Shown here piece after piece: positions 39,299-47,831 of a stretch of DNA of 64,000 nucleotides. Both the position numbers and the translations under genes were made by a program. The notes beneath the pieces are model-generated. The model saw only the letters and a program-made list of their open reading frames with translations. It had not been told where the DNA came from and did not search any database. The stretch is from contig NZ_JAJHVV010000002.1 in NCBI RefSeq assembly GCF_023145695.1, positions 434,001 through 498,000 on the forward strand, written 5' to 3'. This DNA is from Vibrio amylolyticus. GTDB lineage: Bacteria > Pseudomonadota > Gammaproteobacteria > Enterobacterales > Vibrionaceae. Position 1 is the first letter of the stretch; each line of letters begins with the position of its first letter.

Positions 39299-40375
39299 AT
39301 GAAAAATGTATTTAAAAAGTCTCTAGTAGGCGCAGCGGTATTGATGGCAACAGGCGCAGCAAACGCTTACATGATTGGCGATGCTAACGACGCAAACGTT
39401 GAAGTGTACGGTGTAGTTTCTATCTCGGCTGTAGATTACAACCAAACTGGCGCAAATGACGGTTGGGCGCTTGAAAATGAAACGCGTGTCGGTTTCAGAG
39501 CTGCTAAACCAATGACAGACAGCGTTACTGCTTTTATGCAAGTTGAATCTGGTTGGGTACTTGATGATGGTGCTAAGTTAGGTAATCGTGATACTTTTGT
39601 AGGCCTACGTGGTGACGATTGGGGTCAAGCTCGATTTGGTCGCATGTTAACGCCTTTATACGAACTAGTGGATTGGCCATATTCTGCTTCTAACCTTGGC
39701 CGTACGTTTGACCGTGGTTGGAGATCTGGTGAGCGTTACAACTTTGACCGTAAGAGCCAAATGGGTCGTTACGACTCACCAATGTTTGGTGATATGGTTA
39801 AATTTAGCCTAGCAGGCGGTAATGGTAGTGAAAATCACGAAGATTCAAACTTCTATGGTGGTTCTATCTCGGTAACTCCTGTTGATATGCTTACTTTACA
39901 TGCGGCATTTGAAATTGCAGAAGGTACAATTTTTGCTGATGGCTCTGATGTAACGTTTAACCCTGATGGAAGTGTAAAAGCTCCAGGGACGGATGCTTCT
40001 ATTGGTGATACCGATGCGTACTTTGTAGGTTTTGAATTACGTCCAATGGACAACTTTAATATCTTGGGTGCATACAAAACAGGTTCTTACGAAGCGACTA
40101 GCCAAGGCAGCTACAGCTACAAAGAGCGTGAAATTGACGCATTCTCTGTACAAGCGAACTACTACCACGGCGCAATGAACTTCCGTGTAGGTTATGCAGA
40201 CCAAACTGGCAAAGAAGATGGCCGTAAAGATTCAGATCTAGATTCTACGTCTATCTCTGGTGAAGTTGGATACTCATTCAACACTGTATACACATTCTTG
40301 CGTCTAACTCAGCAAGACGACGTGGCGTTTGATAACGATCTAATGGTACGTATCGGTACTGAATGGGTATTCTAA
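39299..40375 (+). CDS. general (OmpC/OmpU-like) outer-membrane porin
   Basis: A 358-residue trimeric-type Gram-negative porin. Signal peptide about 1-23 (ending GAANA), then VEVYGVVSISAVDY as first strand, the conserved SRxxF-like region FVGLRGDDWGQARFGRM, an acidic extracellular loop with Asp/Gly repeats, and a final strand VRIGTEWVF ending in Phe. It probably carries small hydrophilic solutes; the selectivity cannot be read. A long AT-rich leader (about 500 bp gap) suggests complex regulation. A terminator separates it from the DUF2057 gene. Confidence 0.88.
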   Translation: MKNVFKKSLVGAAVLMATGAANAYMIGDANDANVEVYGVVSISAVDYNQTGANDGWALENETRVGFRAAKPMTDSVTAFMQVESGWVLDDGAKLGNRDTFVGLRGDDWGQARFGRMLTPLYELVDWPYSASNLGRTFDRGWRSGERYNFDRKSQMGRYDSPMFGDMVKFSLAGGNGSENHEDSNFYGGSISVTPVDMLTLHAAFEIAEGTIFADGSDVTFNPDGSVKAPGTDASIGDTDAYFVGFELRPMDNFNILGAYKTGSYEATSQGSYSYKEREIDAFSVQANYYHGAMNFRVGYADQTGKEDGRKDSDLDSTSISGEVGYSFNTVYTFLRLTQQDDVAFDNDLMVRIGTEWVF

Positions 40376-40398
40376 TCCATTCTTAAACGGTATATTCT

Positions 40399-40421
40399 GG
40401 CGGACTTAATGTCCGCCTTTG
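40399..40421 (+). terminator. intrinsic terminator after the porin
   Basis: GGCGGAC (40399-40405) pairs with GTCCGCC (40411-40417) around TTAAT, followed by TTTGTTGTTT. Confidence 0.78.
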
Positions 40422-40445
40422 TTGTTTCTGTAAGTTGGTAATCCT

Positions 40446-41111
40446 ATGAAAAAATTAGCTATATTATCTCTCGCGCTCTGTAGCGCTTTCTCCTACGCTA
40501 AAACCACGATCCAAACGGATTCTCGTGTGGAAATCTTAGCGGTTAATCAAGAAATTAATCAAATAGCAAATACAGGTAAGGGTGACCTACAGATTGAAAA
40601 CGGTCAAAACCAACTGTTGGTTCGTGTTACTGCTATGATCGACACCAACGGCGGTAAAGAAAAATTTAATTCTTCCCCATTAGTAGTTACGTTTGACGTT
40701 AGCGACGAAACACTGTTATTAGAAACGCCATTTGCTATTCGCGATCAGCGCGGTGTTAATCGTTACAATAAAAATCCAAATATTAAAGTCACTAGCAATG
40801 GGAAAGACGTTGAAACCTCGGTCGACATCATTACCAACGAGACGTTTGCGCTGATTAAAGATTACAATGCAATGCTGGCCACCTATAATCAATCAAATGG
40901 TGTCGCTGCGATTAGCACTGCCGCTGCCGCAACAGTTGCAAGCACAACAGCATCAACGCCAAAGCCCGTCGCACTTCCAGAGGTCGAAGCCCCCCAAAAG
41001 CAAACCAAGCCAGTTGCAAAACCAAGTTCATTGCAGGCTGATTTTCTTGCTATGACACCAGAACAGCGCCAAGAGTTTGTCTCTTGGGCAGTGAAAAACC
41101 TAAATAACTAG
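40446..41111 (+). CDS. DUF2057 (UPF0319, YccT-like) exported protein
   Basis: A 221-residue periplasmic protein with signal peptide about 1-18 (ending SYA) and the DUF2057 pattern (VEILAVNQEIN, NQLLVRVTAMID, SSPLVVTFDVSDETL, FAIRDQRGVNRYNKNPNI). The E. coli relative YccT affects curli formation; the role here is not known. After about residue 155 there is a long Ala/Thr and Pro/Lys-rich linker and a separate C-terminal helix (FLAMTPEQRQEFVSWAVKNL), making it modular. It starts 70 bp after the porin, beyond a terminator. Confidence 0.8.
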   Translation: MKKLAILSLALCSAFSYAKTTIQTDSRVEILAVNQEINQIANTGKGDLQIENGQNQLLVRVTAMIDTNGGKEKFNSSPLVVTFDVSDETLLLETPFAIRDQRGVNRYNKNPNIKVTSNGKDVETSVDIITNETFALIKDYNAMLATYNQSNGVAAISTAAAATVASTTASTPKPVALPEVEAPQKQTKPVAKPSSLQADFLAMTPEQRQEFVSWAVKNLNN

Positions 41112-41168
41112 CCGTTAAGGTCATTGGATGACAAATTAGCTCTCATTCTGATTGTAGTTCTACTGATC

Positions 41169-41199
41169 AGTGCTAAAATAATGCGCAAATTTTAGCACT
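41169..41199. other. 11-bp inverted repeat upstream of gltX
   Basis: AGTGCTAAAAT (41169-41179) pairs perfectly with ATTTTAGCACT (41189-41199) around AATGCGCAA. No T-run follows, so it is either a regulatory dyad at the gltX promoter or the 3' end structure of the DUF2057 message. Confidence 0.5.
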
Positions 41200-41258
41200 A
41201 ATGAGCGTTAATAAAACTCGTTAGTCTAGTAGTCATCAAGACAATCAAGGTATTTTAA

Positions 41259-42689
41259 ATGACGGTTAAAACGCGTTTTGCTCCTAGCCCTACTGGCTAT
41301 CTTCACGTTGGTGGTGCACGTACTGCACTGTACTCTTGGCTTTTCGCTAAAAACCAAGGCGGTGAATTCGTCCTTCGTATTGAAGACACTGATCTAGAAC
41401 GTAACTCTCAAGAAGCAGTCGATGCGATCCTTGAAGGAATGAAGTGGATGGGTATGGAATGGGATGAAGGTCCTTACTTCCAATCTAAGCGCTTTGACCG
41501 TTATAACGAAATGGTTGATAAACTTCTTGCTGAAGATAAAGCATACAAGTGTTACGCGTCAAAAGAGCTGCTTGATGAGATTCGCGCAGAGCAAGAAGAA
41601 AACAAAGAGATGGCTCGCTACGATGCGAATCACCCTAAAGTTGTTGCGGCAAATGAAGCTGCAAAAGAAGATGATGCGTGTGTAATCCGTTTCCGTAACC
41701 CAAAAGAAGGCAGCGTAATCTTTGATGACCAAATTCGTGGTCGCATTGAGATTTCGAACAGCCAACTTGATGACTTAATTATTCGTCGTACAGACGGTGC
41801 ACCAACATACAACTTCGTTGTTGTCGTAGACGACTGGGATATGGGCATTACACACGTGGTTCGTGGTGAAGATCATATCAACAACACACCTCGTCAAATC
41901 AACATTTATGAAGCACTAGGCGCGCCAGTTCCAACGTTTGCTCACTGTGCAATGATTCTTGGTGATGATGGTGCGAAACTGTCTAAACGTCACGGCGCGG
42001 TATCAGTCATGCAATACCGTGATGAAGGTTACTTGCCAAACGCATTAAACAACTACCTTGTTCGTTTAGGTTGGTCTCACGGTGATCAAGAGATCTTCTC
42101 TCAAGAAGAGATGATTAACTTGTTTGCACTTGATGCAATCAGCAAGTCAGCGTCTGCATTCAACACTGAAAAGCTACTTTGGTTGAACAACCACTACATT
42201 AAGACTTCTGAGCCTGAATATGTGGCTGAGTATCTACAGTGGCACTTAGATGAGCAAAAGATTGATACTTCAAACGGCCCTGCTATTACTGAAGTGATCA
42301 AGCTCGTTGGTGAGCGCTGTAATACCCTTATCGAGCTTGCAGAGCAGTCTCGCTACTTCTATGAAGACTTCGCTGAGTTTGAAGCTGGTGCCGCTAAGAA
42401 GCACTTACGTGGTGTAGCAAAAGGCCCATTAGAGCTTGCTCTTGCTAAAGTAGAAGCGCTTGAAGAGTTCACTACAGTGAACATCAAAGAAGGTGTGATT
42501 GCTGCGGTATGTGAAGAGCTAGAAATCGGTATGGGTAAAATTGGTATGCCACTTCGCGTAGCAGTTACCGGTGGTGGTCAGTCTCCATCTGTTGATGCCG
42601 TTATTGAACTTATCGGTAAAGAGCGTGTTATTCAACGTATTAAGATGGCGATTGAGTTCATTGAAGCTCGCGAAGCGAACGCTCAATAA
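41259..42689 (+). CDS. gltX: GltX, glutamyl-tRNA synthetase
   Basis: A 476-residue class I aminoacyl-tRNA synthetase charging tRNA-Glu. The HIGH-type motif is [11 protein letters not shown] (residues 15-25) and the KMSKS-type motif is AKLSKRHG at about residue 240. The N-terminal [10 protein letters not shown] and [10 protein letters not shown] are typical of bacterial GluRS, and the C-terminal helical anticodon-binding part contains [14 protein letters not shown]. Codon use is that of a highly expressed gene. It ends with a clear terminator. Confidence 0.97.
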   Translation: MTVKTRFAPSPTGYLHVGGARTALYSWLFAKNQGGEFVLRIEDTDLERNSQEAVDAILEGMKWMGMEWDEGPYFQSKRFDRYNEMVDKLLAEDKAYKCYASKELLDEIRAEQEENKEMARYDANHPKVVAANEAAKEDDACVIRFRNPKEGSVIFDDQIRGRIEISNSQLDDLIIRRTDGAPTYNFVVVVDDWDMGITHVVRGEDHINNTPRQINIYEALGAPVPTFAHCAMILGDDGAKLSKRHGAVSVMQYRDEGYLPNALNNYLVRLGWSHGDQEIFSQEEMINLFALDAISKSASAFNTEKLLWLNNHYIKTSEPEYVAEYLQWHLDEQKIDTSNGPAITEVIKLVGERCNTLIELAEQSRYFYEDFAEFEAGAAKKHLRGVAKGPLELALAKVEALEEFTTVNIKEGVIAAVCEELEIGMGKIGMPLRVAVTGGGQSPSVDAVIELIGKERVIQRIKMAIEFIEAREANAQ

Positions 42690-42713
42690 TCACTGACATT
42701 GAATAAATGTTAG

Positions 42714-42746
42714 AACCGCAGTCTGAAAAGATTGCGGTTTTTTTGT
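42714..42746 (+). terminator. intrinsic terminator after gltX
   Basis: AACCGCAGTCT (42714-42724) pairs with AGATTGCGGTT (42729-42739, one G.T) around GAAA, followed by TTTTTT. Confidence 0.88.
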
Positions 42747-42778
42747 TTTTAAAAGGGTTTGATTACAGCTGTAAGAGG

Positions 42779-43285
42779 CTATTTTAAGTCGATGCTGTTG
42801 AGCCGGCCCATGAACTCTAATATTTCTAGGTTATTCTTATTCGCTTCAAGTAGCGCTTTTTTCGTTTTGGTGTAAGCCCCTAAGCGGCCGTGCTTACTAA
42901 TGGAGCATACGACGCTTCGATAAATCAATTTCCCTTCACTGTCATAAGTTCGCCAAGCGGCAATATAGCACTCGTCTTTTTTGTTCGGTTCGTCTTTAGT
43001 TGGCCTTGGTTTAAATATGACTTTAGGCTCAACGGAATGAGGTAAGCGAGTCATTAGATACGGATCTTTAAGTAGGCGACGCCAAAACTTACCCCACATT
43101 TCACTGCCAAGCTCATTTCGAAGCTTGATCGCTTTTTTGAGGCCTTTTTTTTCACCAATACGTATGTAGCCAACCGAACGATGAAGAACCGTATCATCGG
43201 GAGAGTGGATATGAATTTTATACGCGGTTTTTGCCTTAGAGATAAAGCGATGGCCCGTATTCGTAGTTAGGTTACTTTTTTTCAT
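42779..43285 (-). CDS. unrecognised basic protein, possibly two AP2-like units
   Basis: A 168-residue, Lys/Arg-rich cytosolic protein with no signal peptide. I do not recognise a named family. It appears to contain two similar halves: about residues 21-62 (YKIHIHSPDDTVLHRSVGYI, then GLKKAIKLRNELG) and about 107-150 (YIAAWRTYDSEGKLIYRSVV, then TKTKKALLEANK). Each suggests three strands with a shared [HY]RSV and then one basic helix, the shape of AP2-like DNA-binding domains. That would make it a nucleic-acid-binding protein, but this is inference. It converges with gltX and is upstream of flgT on the same strand, separated by a terminator. Confidence 0.6.
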   Translation of the reverse strand: MKKSNLTTNTGHRFISKAKTAYKIHIHSPDDTVLHRSVGYIRIGEKKGLKKAIKLRNELGSEMWGKFWRRLLKDPYLMTRLPHSVEPKVIFKPRPTKDEPNKKDECYIAAWRTYDSEGKLIYRSVVCSISKHGRLGAYTKTKKALLEANKNNLEILEFMGRLNSIDLK

Positions 43286-43403
43286 TAGCTTATGATTGAT
43301 CGTAATGTGAGTCGTTGAAGTGCAGTAAATACCTTACCAAGTTGATAATAAGTCTACTTCAATCATAGTTGCTAAAATCAGAGGAGTGTGAGGATTTTAT
43401 AAG

Positions 43404-43442
43404 GAATAAAAACGCCTTAGTAACATAAGCTACTAAAGCGTT
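43404..43442 (-). terminator. terminator for flgT
   Basis: AACGCCTTAGTA (43411-43422) pairs with TACTAAAGCGTT (43431-43442) with one mismatch. On the minus strand it is followed by TTTTT (A-run at 43406-43412). It lies about 110 bp after the flgT stop; nothing else is seen in 43286-43549. Confidence 0.75.
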
Positions 43443-43549
43443 GTTTTATATGGCGCTATTTGCAGTGATTGAAGCCGTATCTTTGTAGACTAGGTACAGT
43501 CACTTTATATTAACTTCTAGTTATCTTGATATCGACCGCGATGAATCAA

Positions 43550-44683
43550 TTATAAAATCTTATGCATCACGTCACCAATTTGGATACTACCGGCAAGATC
43601 TTGTTGATCAATCTCAAGTTCAGCTTCATGCTCATAGACTCTAGAAACGGTCAATGTAATATCACTTTGAGAAACTTTATTTCTCGGTAGGCCATTTTGG
43701 TCGATAAATGAACCCGTATGCCAAAGCTGTAGTCGATCTCCTTTTTGAACCCCATGTAGACGACCTAAGTCAATCGTCACTTGGTTGCCAAATCGTGCCA
43801 CGACTTCCGGAAGGCTAATTTTGCATGACACCTCAGATTCAAGATCCAGCATGATATTACGGCTGACTCTAAGCATCATTTCACCATAGGTTGAAGCCCA
43901 AAAACGTGCACTCTTTGTGTCAATTTGGCTAGTTTTTGGGAATGGCCATTGGGCGACTTCCCGATAGTTACGGTTGTAGACTTCATGTCCTGTTTTTCCG
44001 TCAAACACTTGCATTTCTAACGCGAATTGTCGGTTAATCACATCATCACGAATCAATTTTTGATCAAGCGTGGCGGTTAAATCGGTGATCACACCACCAA
44101 GAATGTATTGCGCTCCGGTGTCTTGTGCGATCATTTTTAGGCGTTCAGGGAATCGTTTACTAATTTCATAGTCGGTGGTTCCAACCGAGACAAAACTCGA
44201 AGACTCTTGATCTAACTGCCTATTGATCACATGAGCAAAATCATCACCGACGCTATAAATCTGCCCCATTACCGCTTGTTGTGGGGCGGCAAGATCGATG
44301 TTGCCTATAAGAAATGTCTTTTTATATTGGCTAACATGGCAACCTGTTGCCGATGGGTAGATATCGATTCGGGCTCTGACAAACATCACCCCTTTTCGAA
44401 CTCTCTGTTCTTCTACTAGCACATAGCGGACTTCGTGATTAGTGAATTGATACTCTTTTTTATTACTCTCTAAAAAGGGTCTTAGGTTGCTGATACTGCC
44501 TATATCAGCGCCTGAAAAGCTGACCGCCTTAAAAATGGCGTCTTCTAACGCGTGGATTCTAGCCACCTCTTCTGAGGAAACGACAGTAGATACACCGGTA
44601 ACTTCATACCACGCAGCATGAGCAGGGAGTGTAAACATCAATGAGTAAAGCATTGAAAATAGGATAATAATGTTTTTTTTCAT
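43550..44683 (-). CDS. flgT: FlgT, flagellar H-ring protein
   Basis: A 377-residue periplasmic protein of the Vibrio polar flagellar basal body; it forms the H-ring around the LP ring and is needed to place the MotX/MotY T-ring and stator. The signal peptide is about 1-23 (ending PAHA), then WYEVTGVSTVVSSEEVARIHAL (N-terminal domain), a middle domain with TGAQYILGGVITDLTA, and a C-terminal beta domain (VTIDLGRLHGVQKGDRLQLWH). Its sigma-54 site is on the minus strand at 44771, and it is divergent from flgO. Confidence 0.93.
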   Translation of the reverse strand: MKKNIIILFSMLYSLMFTLPAHAAWYEVTGVSTVVSSEEVARIHALEDAIFKAVSFSGADIGSISNLRPFLESNKKEYQFTNHEVRYVLVEEQRVRKGVMFVRARIDIYPSATGCHVSQYKKTFLIGNIDLAAPQQAVMGQIYSVGDDFAHVINRQLDQESSSFVSVGTTDYEISKRFPERLKMIAQDTGAQYILGGVITDLTATLDQKLIRDDVINRQFALEMQVFDGKTGHEVYNRNYREVAQWPFPKTSQIDTKSARFWASTYGEMMLRVSRNIMLDLESEVSCKISLPEVVARFGNQVTIDLGRLHGVQKGDRLQLWHTGSFIDQNGLPRNKVSQSDITLTVSRVYEHEAELEIDQQDLAGSIQIGDVMHKIL

Positions 44684-44697
44684 TGTAATTCGCCGTT

Positions 44698-44715
44698 TGG
44701 GTATAAATATTGCAA
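44698..44715 (+). promoter_or_regulatory. candidate sigma-54 promoter for flgO-flgP
   Basis: TGGGTATAAATATTGCAA has the invariant GG (44700-44701) and GC (44712-44713) ten bases apart, though the -24 box is weak (GGTAT for GGCAC). A start site would fall near 44725, about 140 bp before flgO. Confidence 0.55.
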
Positions 44716-44770
44716 TTTATTTACTAGCTGATTTAGGTGTTGCCTTTCTTTTTCGTAGCAGAGTTAGAAA

Positions 44771-44786
44771 AGCAAGGAATGTTCCA
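44771..44786 (-). promoter_or_regulatory. sigma-54 promoter for flgT
   Basis: On the minus strand TGGAACATTCCTTGCT matches TGGCAC-N5-TTGCT with one change in the -24 box. The expected start is near 44760, 77 bp before the flgT ATG. It faces and overlaps the flgO promoter. Confidence 0.7.
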
Positions 44787-44864
44787 CTTTTTAGATAATG
44801 AAGGATTCATTAACTAAAGAAGAACGAATATTTCAAAGCCCTAGTATATCTGGAGATGAAGAGA

Positions 44865-45500
44865 ATGAAAAAATGGATACTGTTAGTGCCGGTGGTTTTG
44901 TTAACCGCATGTGCCTACGCCCCGATTTATAACGGTAAAGAACCGTATTCGGGCTCTCAGTTTATGTTAATGGAGAGCCCTCGGCATACAATGGACTTTT
45001 TTGTTGAAAGTTTGACTGATGATCTGGTGCTCTCGAACACCAGTGTCTCTGCACGAACTCCGATAGCGGTGACCTCATTTGTTGATCTGCAAAATATGGA
45101 TGCAACAAACTGGTTGGGTAATTCGGTCTCAGAAGGATTTATTCATCAATTCCAACGTCGAGGTTTTAAAGTCGTTGATTTTAAAACGACAGGATCAATC
45201 CAAGTGACACAGCAAGGTGATTTCGCTTTTAGCCGTGACTGGAAAGATCTTGCTCAAGAGCAAGAGATCCAATACATCTTAACGGGCACAATGTTACGCC
45301 AGGAAGGTGGTGTTTTAGTTAATGCTCGTGTGGTAGGGATGCAATCTCGTGTTGTCGTGGCAACGGCACAAGGTTTCTTGCCTGCTGACCGAATTGGACG
45401 AGATCTGGATACGTTGAACTCAATGAGAACCGAAGATGGTGTATTGATTCGCTCAGATCCAACGATGACATCATCACATACTGTAATATTGCGTCCGTAG
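44865..45500 (+). CDS. flgO: FlgO, outer-membrane flagellar lipoprotein
   Basis: A 211-residue lipoprotein of the Vibrio flagellar H-ring/outer-membrane complex required for stable polar flagella. The lipobox LLTAC places the lipidated Cys near residue 16, followed by YAPIYNGKEPYSGSQFML. The conserved core is TPIAVTSFVDLQNMDATNWLG, then EQEIQYILTGTMLRQEGGVLVNARVV. I chose the ATG at 44865 because GGAG (44852-44855) is correctly spaced for it and too close to the ATG at 44856. Its stop overlaps the ribosome site of flgP. Confidence 0.9.
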   Translation: MKKWILLVPVVLLTACAYAPIYNGKEPYSGSQFMLMESPRHTMDFFVESLTDDLVLSNTSVSARTPIAVTSFVDLQNMDATNWLGNSVSEGFIHQFQRRGFKVVDFKTTGSIQVTQQGDFAFSRDWKDLAQEQEIQYILTGTMLRQEGGVLVNARVVGMQSRVVVATAQGFLPADRIGRDLDTLNSMRTEDGVLIRSDPTMTSSHTVILRP

Positions 45501-45509
45501 GAGCGAATG

Positions 45510-45941
45510 ATGAGTAAATGGATAGTAATTTTAACCGCACTGATTATGGTGGGTTGTCAGCCACTGCAAAGCATGCGCGACGATCATTGGCTAACGGCTG
45601 TAGGTTACGCAAGTATTGGCGAGCAAAAAGGCTCAAATGATGAAGAGAAACAAGTTCGAGCGATGAGAGCATCTAAAATTGATGCTTACAGAGAACTCGC
45701 TGAACAAGTGTATGGTATGCGTGTGAGTGGTCGTGCGGATCTTAAAGATCAACGTTTAGGTACGGAGCGTACTTCTGGTGCGGTTGATGGTGTGATTCGT
45801 GGAGCAGAAGTTGTGCGAAGCTATAAAGTCGGCGACAGCTACGTAACAGAGCTAAGGCTTGATATTGAAAAAATGGATCAATTAAGAAGCTATGGTGAAG
45901 TTCAGCAAGTCCCTGAGAAAAGGCAGCAGACTCTTTTCTAA
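45510..45941 (+). CDS. flgP: FlgP, outer-membrane flagellar lipoprotein
   Basis: A 143-residue lipoprotein that works with FlgO in the outer-membrane-associated part of the basal body. Lipobox IMVGC places the Cys at about residue 16. The conserved part is HWLTAVGYASIG, KQVRAMRASKIDAYRELAEQVYG and VDGVIRGAEVVRSYKVGDSYVTELRLD, the LPP20-like fold. GGAG overlaps the flgO stop; the second ATG (45510) has better spacing than 45507. It ends at a terminator shared with flgN. Confidence 0.92.
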   Translation: MSKWIVILTALIMVGCQPLQSMRDDHWLTAVGYASIGEQKGSNDEEKQVRAMRASKIDAYRELAEQVYGMRVSGRADLKDQRLGTERTSGAVDGVIRGAEVVRSYKVGDSYVTELRLDIEKMDQLRSYGEVQQVPEKRQQTLF

Positions 45942-46014
45942 ACTCTCTTTATCGTCAATTGTTCTCCAGACATGACGTGCTATAGCTTTGGTAAGATACA
46001 TTTTTAATAGCAAT

Positions 46015-46045
46015 AAAAAACGGCAATATCGATTGCCGTTTTTTG
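46015..46045. terminator. bidirectional terminator between flgP and flgN
   Basis: AAAAAACGGCAAT (46015-46027) pairs perfectly with ATTGCCGTTTTTT (46032-46044) around ATCG. Confidence 0.9.
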
Positions 46046-46082
46046 TGTCTGATTGTCTATCTAATATAAGGGGGAAAGATTA

Positions 46083-46508
46083 CTAAGCTTTAATATTTGT
46101 ACCCAAAGTAGAAAGGGTATGAGTTTGACCGCCCGCGTTATATGTCATGCCAATTTTTCCATGGCTCTGTTGCATCATATTATTGAGTTTATTGTAACTG
46201 AGCTGCGCACGTTGAAGCGCTTCTCCATTCACTAGGTTAGCTTCCTGACAATCGTGAATGATCGATTTGATTTGATCTACGCTCTGCTTTAAGTTGCCAT
46301 CTTCTGTAAGGCTAGAAACATCTGGATGGGTACTTATTCGCTGATCCGTAGTCTGCAATTGATCGATGAGTATCACTTTCTCTTTTGCTAAGCGTTCGAT
46401 ATCTGATGAGACACGCTGAGTTATTGCGACCTTTTCTTGCGAAAGTAGCGCTGACAGGTCATTTGCATTTTTCAGTTGGAATTCGACCAAACTCGCGAGT
46501 GCTGCCAT
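46083..46508 (-). CDS. flgN: FlgN, export chaperone for FlgK and FlgL
   Basis: A 141-residue, almost wholly alpha-helical protein with the usual FlgN layout: an N-terminal coiled coil (LVEFQLKNANDLSALLSQEKVAI) and a second helix with NGEALQRAQLSYNKLNNMMQQ, the hook-filament-junction substrate-binding face. In the family it binds the C-termini of FlgK and FlgL and escorts them to the flagellar export gate. It is downstream of flgM on the same strand, 78 bp apart, and both probably use the sigma-28 promoter before flgM. Confidence 0.86.
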   Translation of the reverse strand: MAALASLVEFQLKNANDLSALLSQEKVAITQRVSSDIERLAKEKVILIDQLQTTDQRISTHPDVSSLTEDGNLKQSVDQIKSIIHDCQEANLVNGEALQRAQLSYNKLNNMMQQSHGKIGMTYNAGGQTHTLSTLGTNIKA

Positions 46509-46586
46509 ATTTAACGTCTCTTACTCATCTCTTGAATATCAACCCATAAAACTCTGATTACAGCTTAGGCTAATAGCGATTATGGA

Positions 46587-46904
46587 TTAAAGGCCACCAA
46601 GTTCTTTTTCAAACTTGATCATGTTGTCTGCTAGTTTTTCTGAATCTACCGTGTATGAACCGTTTGCGATCGCTTCTTTAATTGCTGCTACCTTTGCGGA
46701 ATCAAAACTTGTTTGGGTTGCCATCTGGTTGTGCATTGCACCGATCTCTTTGCCTTGCTGGCTTAAAGAAACCGCGTCTTGTTTTGAACCGCTCGACTTC
46801 TCAGACGCTTCAGCCCTGCTTGATGCATTAGATTCAGTACGATTAGCGCTGCGCGTTGACGATGTCATCGTCTGGCCGCTTCGTATGTTATCTATACCTG
46901 CCAT
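46587..46904 (-). CDS. flgM: FlgM, anti-sigma-28 factor
   Basis: A 105-residue, largely unfolded protein that binds FliA (sigma-28) until the hook is complete, then leaves the cell through the flagellum. The N-terminal half is Ser/Thr/Gly rich (TMTSSTRSANRTESNASS), and the C-terminal half has the FliA-binding helices KVAAIKEAIANGSYTVDSEKLADNMIKFE. Its promoter at 46942-46968 matches FliA itself, giving feedback. It lies between flgA and flgN. Confidence 0.93.
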   Translation of the reverse strand: MAGIDNIRSGQTMTSSTRSANRTESNASSRAEASEKSSGSKQDAVSLSQQGKEIGAMHNQMATQTSFDSAKVAAIKEAIANGSYTVDSEKLADNMIKFEKELGGL

Positions 46905-46941
46905 ATGTTAGCCTTTTTTTAAATAAGAACCTGTACAGTCA

Positions 46942-46968
46942 CTATCGACTATAGATGCAATTACTTTA
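46942..46968 (-). promoter_or_regulatory. sigma-28 (FliA) promoter for flgM-flgN
   Basis: On the minus strand TAAA, a 15-bp spacer and GTCGATAG match the FliA consensus TAAA-N15-GCCGATAA, with two mismatches in the -10. It lies 38-64 bp upstream of the flgM start in the flgA-flgM gap. Confidence 0.78.
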
Positions 46969-47008
46969 GTCATTTACGCTTAAAAAAGTAAAAAATCTTC
47001 ATCAGTGA

Positions 47009-47755
47009 CTAAAATGGAACCGTAACTTCACCAATTCCAGTTACTCTTCCTTCAATTATACGGTTGGATTTGGTATTTTTCACCCTTATCTGCTCTCCCG
47101 CAGCACCATCGGACAGGGCTTGCCCTCTGGTTGTGATCGTCATCCCGCCTTTATTTGCTTTTATCATGACCGTTTCATTTCTACAAACGACGCAAATATC
47201 GCGATCTTGAATGACACTACCAACATTTAGGTTTCTTTTTACTTTTGCACCAATGACCATATTTAGAGAGGAAAAACCTTGCCGACGAAAACGGTGTAAG
47301 TCTACCATACTAATAGTTACGTCATTTGCGGTGATTATCTGTCCTCGGTTTAGCGGTGACGCCAAAGTGACTTGAGGACCAAGTGTTGTCAACCTAACCG
47401 GAACGTAGAGACGCCAGTTATCTTCAGGGCACTCAACTAAAACGGTGATGTTACTTGATTGGCTATTGAGCGATGATGAAGACGCGTGTAAGTCATTCGG
47501 GCAGTCTGTTGCAAATACGCGGGAGTCAATATTTGCAGCTTTTACTTGCAGCTCGCCGCCAGCAGGTCGTTCTATATGACTAAGTATATAATTTTCTGCA
47601 CTTTGTTGAATGGCTTTAATTTGTTCATTAGTCGCGGAATGGGCAAAAAAACTAAATAAAACCAATAAAAAACCGATAGACTTGTAATAAAACTTATAGA
47701 AAGCTCTACACTTAGTTATGGTAACTAAATACCAATGTGATTTAGAATATATCAT
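47009..47755 (-). CDS. flgA: FlgA, P-ring assembly chaperone
   Basis: A 248-residue periplasmic chaperone for FlgI. After a rather long N-terminal segment the hydrophobic signal is about residues 28-41 (IGFLLVLFSFFAHSA). The mature protein carries the SAF domain segment ASPLNRGQIITANDVTISMVD and MVIGAKVKRNLNVGSVIQDRDI, ending IRVKNTKSNRIIEGRVTGIGEVTV. It is divergent from cheV (76 bp between starts) and upstream of flgM. Confidence 0.92.
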   Translation of the reverse strand: MIYSKSHWYLVTITKCRAFYKFYYKSIGFLLVLFSFFAHSATNEQIKAIQQSAENYILSHIERPAGGELQVKAANIDSRVFATDCPNDLHASSSSLNSQSSNITVLVECPEDNWRLYVPVRLTTLGPQVTLASPLNRGQIITANDVTISMVDLHRFRRQGFSSLNMVIGAKVKRNLNVGSVIQDRDICVVCRNETVMIKANKGGMTITTRGQALSDGAAGEQIRVKNTKSNRIIEGRVTGIGEVTVPF

Positions 47756-47831
47756 TCTGTTTCTCTGGTTTTACATAGCCTGCAGTAGACTAACACTTTT
47801 TGGGATAAAAGTTTGATATGGAGATGAGCTT

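Noticed and set aside
39299..40375. The porin as chitoporin ChiP
   Set aside because: The mature N-terminus and length do not match what I know of the Vibrio chitoporins, and no chitin genes are nearby; left as a general porin.
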